Origin: Pseudomonadota bacterium
Lineage (GTDB): Bacteria > Pseudomonadota > Gammaproteobacteria > Burkholderiales > Burkholderiaceae_B
Direction of reading: 5' to 3'
Assembly: GCA_023440825.1 (NCBI GenBank)
Contig: JAEXRL010000003.1
Span: 45,562-109,561, forward strand
DNA: 64,000 bases
Part shown: positions 62,104 to 64,000 of the stretch, in pieces
Position numbering within the stretch: the first letter of the stretch is position 1
How the letters are laid out: every line of letters starts with the position of its first letter
Translations under genes and position numbers: made by a program
Notes under the pieces: generated by a model
The model's input: only the letters and a program-made list of their open reading frames with translations
What the model was told of the DNA's origin: nothing
The model's database searches: none

Positions 62104-62931
62104 TTACTTACGCTTACGGCGCGAGACAATCATATTGTCTGTGCGCTTGTTACGGCGGGTACGGTAGCCCTTCGCAGGAGTACCCCACGGACTAACTGGC
62201 TCACGACCTTCCCCTGTACGGCCCTCACCACCACCGTGCGGGTGATCGATCGGGTTCATTGCCACACCGCGTACGGTTGGACGAATACCACGCCAACGCA
62301 CTGCACCAGCTTTACCAATCTGACGCAGACTGTGGTCTTGGTTGCCCACTTCACCAATAGTGGCACGGCAGTCGATATGCACACGACGTACTTCGCCAGA
62401 GCGTAAACGCAGCTGAGCGTAAGTACCATCACGTGCCAGCAGTACTACAGCAGCACCCGCAGAGCGAGCTAACTGAGCACCTTTACCAGGCAGCATTTCG
62501 ACACAGTGAATGGTTGCACCCACAGGAATATTGCGGATAGGCAGTGTGTTACCAGCACGGATAGGAGCATCCTGACCCGATACAACGGTAGCACCCACTT
62601 CCAGACCACGGGGGGCAATAATGTAACGACGCTCACCGTCTGCATAGCAGATCAGGGCGATGTGTGCGCTACGGTTAGGATCGTATTCCAGACGTTCAAC
62701 TTTAGCAGGAATGCCATCTTTGTTACGACGGAAATCAACGATACGGTAGTGACTTTTATGACCACCGCCACGATGACGTACAGTGATGTGACCGTTATGG
62801 TTACGACCAGCAGTACGCGATTTTTTCTCTAGCAAGGCTGCGAACGGGGCACCTTTGTGTAGTTCGTTATGAACTACTTTGATCATGCCACGGCGACCTG
62901 GCGAGGTTGGTTTGACTTTTACCAGTGCCAT
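62104..62931 (-). CDS. rplB: Large ribosomal subunit protein uL2
   Basis: The 275-residue protein is one of the most conserved 50S proteins. The C-terminal signature MNPIDHPHGGGEGRTGEGRE is complete, as is the RHRGGGHKSHYRIVDF segment. It follows rplW by one base. Confidence 0.98.
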   Translation of the reverse strand: MALVKVKPTSPGRRGMIKVVHNELHKGAPFAALLEKKSRTAGRNHNGHITVRHRGGGHKSHYRIVDFRRNKDGIPAKVERLEYDPNRSAHIALICYADGERRYIIAPRGLEVGATVVSGQDAPIRAGNTLPIRNIPVGATIHCVEMLPGKGAQLARSAGAAVVLLARDGTYAQLRLRSGEVRRVHIDCRATIGEVGNQDHSLRQIGKAGAVRWRGIRPTVRGVAMNPIDHPHGGGEGRTGEGREPVSPWGTPAKGYRTRRNKRTDNMIVSRRKRK

Positions 62932-62932
62932 A

Positions 62933-63229
62933 TTAGTTCACCTCAGAAAAGTCGAGTTCCTGACCGGCCTTGAGCGAGACATAAGCCTTGCGCACATTAC
63001 GGCGACGACCAATAAAACGGCCAAAACGCTTTTCTTTACCAGCCTGATTCAGTACTTGTACAGAATCCACTTCGACTTTAAACAACTGTTCTACAGCTGC
63101 CTTGATCTCGGCTTTAGTTGCGTCAGGAGCAACACGGAAAGCGATTTGCTGATTCTTTTCAGCAACCATCGTAGCTTTTTCAGTCACGATAGGAGCCAGG
63201 ATAATTTGCAATAGACGTTCGGCGTTCAT
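62933..63229 (-). CDS. rplW: Large ribosomal subunit protein uL23
   Basis: The 98-residue protein shows IILAPIVTEKATMVAEKNQQ and the basic arm GKEKRFGRFIGRRRNVRKAY. It is the docking site for trigger factor and SRP at the exit tunnel. Its ATG overlaps the rplD stop by four bases (ATGA). Confidence 0.97.
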   Translation of the reverse strand: MNAERLLQIILAPIVTEKATMVAEKNQQIAFRVAPDATKAEIKAAVEQLFKVEVDSVQVLNQAGKEKRFGRFIGRRRNVRKAYVSLKAGQELDFSEVN

Positions 63230-63849
63230 CCCAACATCTCCTCGAGCTGAGCGATAGCCGACTTAGTAACCAGCACTTTCTTGTAGTGAATCAAAGAAAG
63301 CGGATCGGCATAACGCGGTTCAATCACGGCAACATGCGGCAAGTTGCGCGTAGCGAGGTACACGTTCTCGTCGAGTGCGTCTGTGATGATCAGAACGGAG
63401 CTATCTACACCCATGTCTTTTAGCTTGCTAGCGGCCAGACGGGTTTTGGGAGCTTCCAGTTCAAAAGAGTCTACGACCAGCAAACGATCGTCACGCACCA
63501 ACTGGGACAGAATCGCGCTGATACCAGCACGGTACATCTTTCTGTTGACCTTGTGGCTGTAGTTCTCTTCACCTGTGTTCGGGAAAGCGCGACCGCCTCC
63601 GCGCCACAAGGGTGAGGACGCCATACCGGCACGAGCACGCCCAGTGCCTTTTTGGCGCCAAGGCTTTCTGGTGCTGTAGCTAACTGCGGCACGATTCTTT
63701 TGCTTGCTATTCGCACTACGGGCATTCGCCTGATAGGCGACAACAATCTGGTGAACCAGAGCTTCGTTAAACTCACGACCGAAAACGGTATCCAGAGCAT
63801 TAACGGTGGACTCAGTTTGACCATTGTTGTTCAGGAGCTTAAGTTCCAT
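63226..63849 (-). CDS. rplD: Large ribosomal subunit protein uL4
   Basis: The 207-residue protein has the extended loop KPWRQKGTGRARAGMASSPL that reaches the exit tunnel. In E. coli L4 represses the S10 operon by an attenuation mechanism; the leader lies outside this window. An AAGGAG ribosome-binding site sits in the end of rplC. Confidence 0.97.
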   Translation of the reverse strand: MELKLLNNNGQTESTVNALDTVFGREFNEALVHQIVVAYQANARSANSKQKNRAAVSYSTRKPWRQKGTGRARAGMASSPLWRGGGRAFPNTGEENYSHKVNRKMYRAGISAILSQLVRDDRLLVVDSFELEAPKTRLAASKLKDMGVDSSVLIITDALDENVYLATRNLPHVAVIEPRYADPLSLIHYKKVLVTKSAIAQLEEMLG

Positions 63850-63852
63850 GAA

Positions 63853-64000
63853 TTACGCTCCTTTCTTGACAGCAGGACGCACCACGATATCGGCATTTTT
63901 GTGACCAGGAACAGCGCCCCTAACCAGCAATAAGCCGCGCTCAGCGTCGACGCGAATAACGTCTAGATTTTGAACAGTGCAAGTCTCTGCACCCATATGG
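63853..64000 (-). CDS. rplC: Large ribosomal subunit protein uL3 (C-terminal fragment, gene continues beyond window)
   Basis: The frame runs from the window edge to a TAA at 63853-63855 and reads as the L3 C-terminus: VQNLDVIRVDAERGLLLVRG followed by AVPGHKNADIVVRPAVKKGA. Only about the last 48 residues are inside. It is the gene before rplD in the S10 operon, as expected, with a 3-base gap. Confidence 0.9.
   Translation of the reverse strand, partial: HMGAETCTVQNLDVIRVDAERGLLLVRGAVPGHKNADIVVRPAVKKGA

Overview
The window looks like a chromosomal segment of a beta-proteobacterium, most likely Alcaligenaceae (inference from protein flavour and gene order, not a database match). Both ends carry the large ribosomal-protein locus on the minus strand: the S10 operon at the right (rplC partial, rplD, rplW, rplB, rpsS, rplV, rpsC, rplP, rpmC, rpsQ; 59794-64000) and the spc/alpha operons at the left (rplN to rplQ with secY, infA, rpmJ and rpoA; 6165-15055). 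Transcription order is preserved, but about 44.7 kb of non-ribosomal genes lie between rpsQ and rplN, and a strong two-way intrinsic terminator closes the S10 operon.

Left edge (1-6012): an unrecognised partial gene, an amidase-signature enzyme and a ferredoxin/rubredoxin-type FAD reductase run on the plus strand. They converge on cutA-dsbD (minus), followed by a flavin reductase-like gene (minus) and then rplQ.

The block between the ribosomal operons (15056-59793) is metabolic and contains no integrase, transposase or tRNA that I can see. In order it holds: (1) a minus-strand cellulose synthesis operon bcsD-bcsP-bcsQ-bcsA-bcsB-bcsB-bcsZ-bcsC with two complete bcsB paralogues; (2) a plus-strand aldehyde dehydrogenase; (3) a plus-strand fatty-acid regulon: a PsrA-like TetR repressor, acyl-CoA dehydrogenase, thiolase, hydratase/dehydrogenase fusion, FadL, a periplasmic chalcone-isomerase-like protein and an acyl-CoA synthetase, with PsrA-type palindromes before the repressor and before fadL; (4) plus-strand cysJ-cysI-cysG for sulfite reduction and siroheme, preceded by an inverted repeat that includes the cysJ start codon; (5) a minus-strand UgpBAEC-like ABC importer with its own DeoR repressor; (6) minus-strand FUSC-type membrane protein, acyl-CoA dehydrogenase-like protein and a large PLP basic-amino-acid decarboxylase; (7) a LysR regulator divergent from a VOC protein, a fumarylacetoacetate hydrolase-family protein and a maleylacetoacetate isomerase, which look like the lower part of an aromatic-acid pathway.

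The points most worth following are the split ribosomal locus, the double BcsB in a BcsD/BcsP-type cellulose operon, the chalcone-isomerase-fold protein placed between FadL and FadD (a possible periplasmic fatty-acid carrier), the PsrA-type operators, and the start-codon hairpin of cysJ. No CRISPR array, rRNA, tRNA, insertion sequence or phage gene was recognised.
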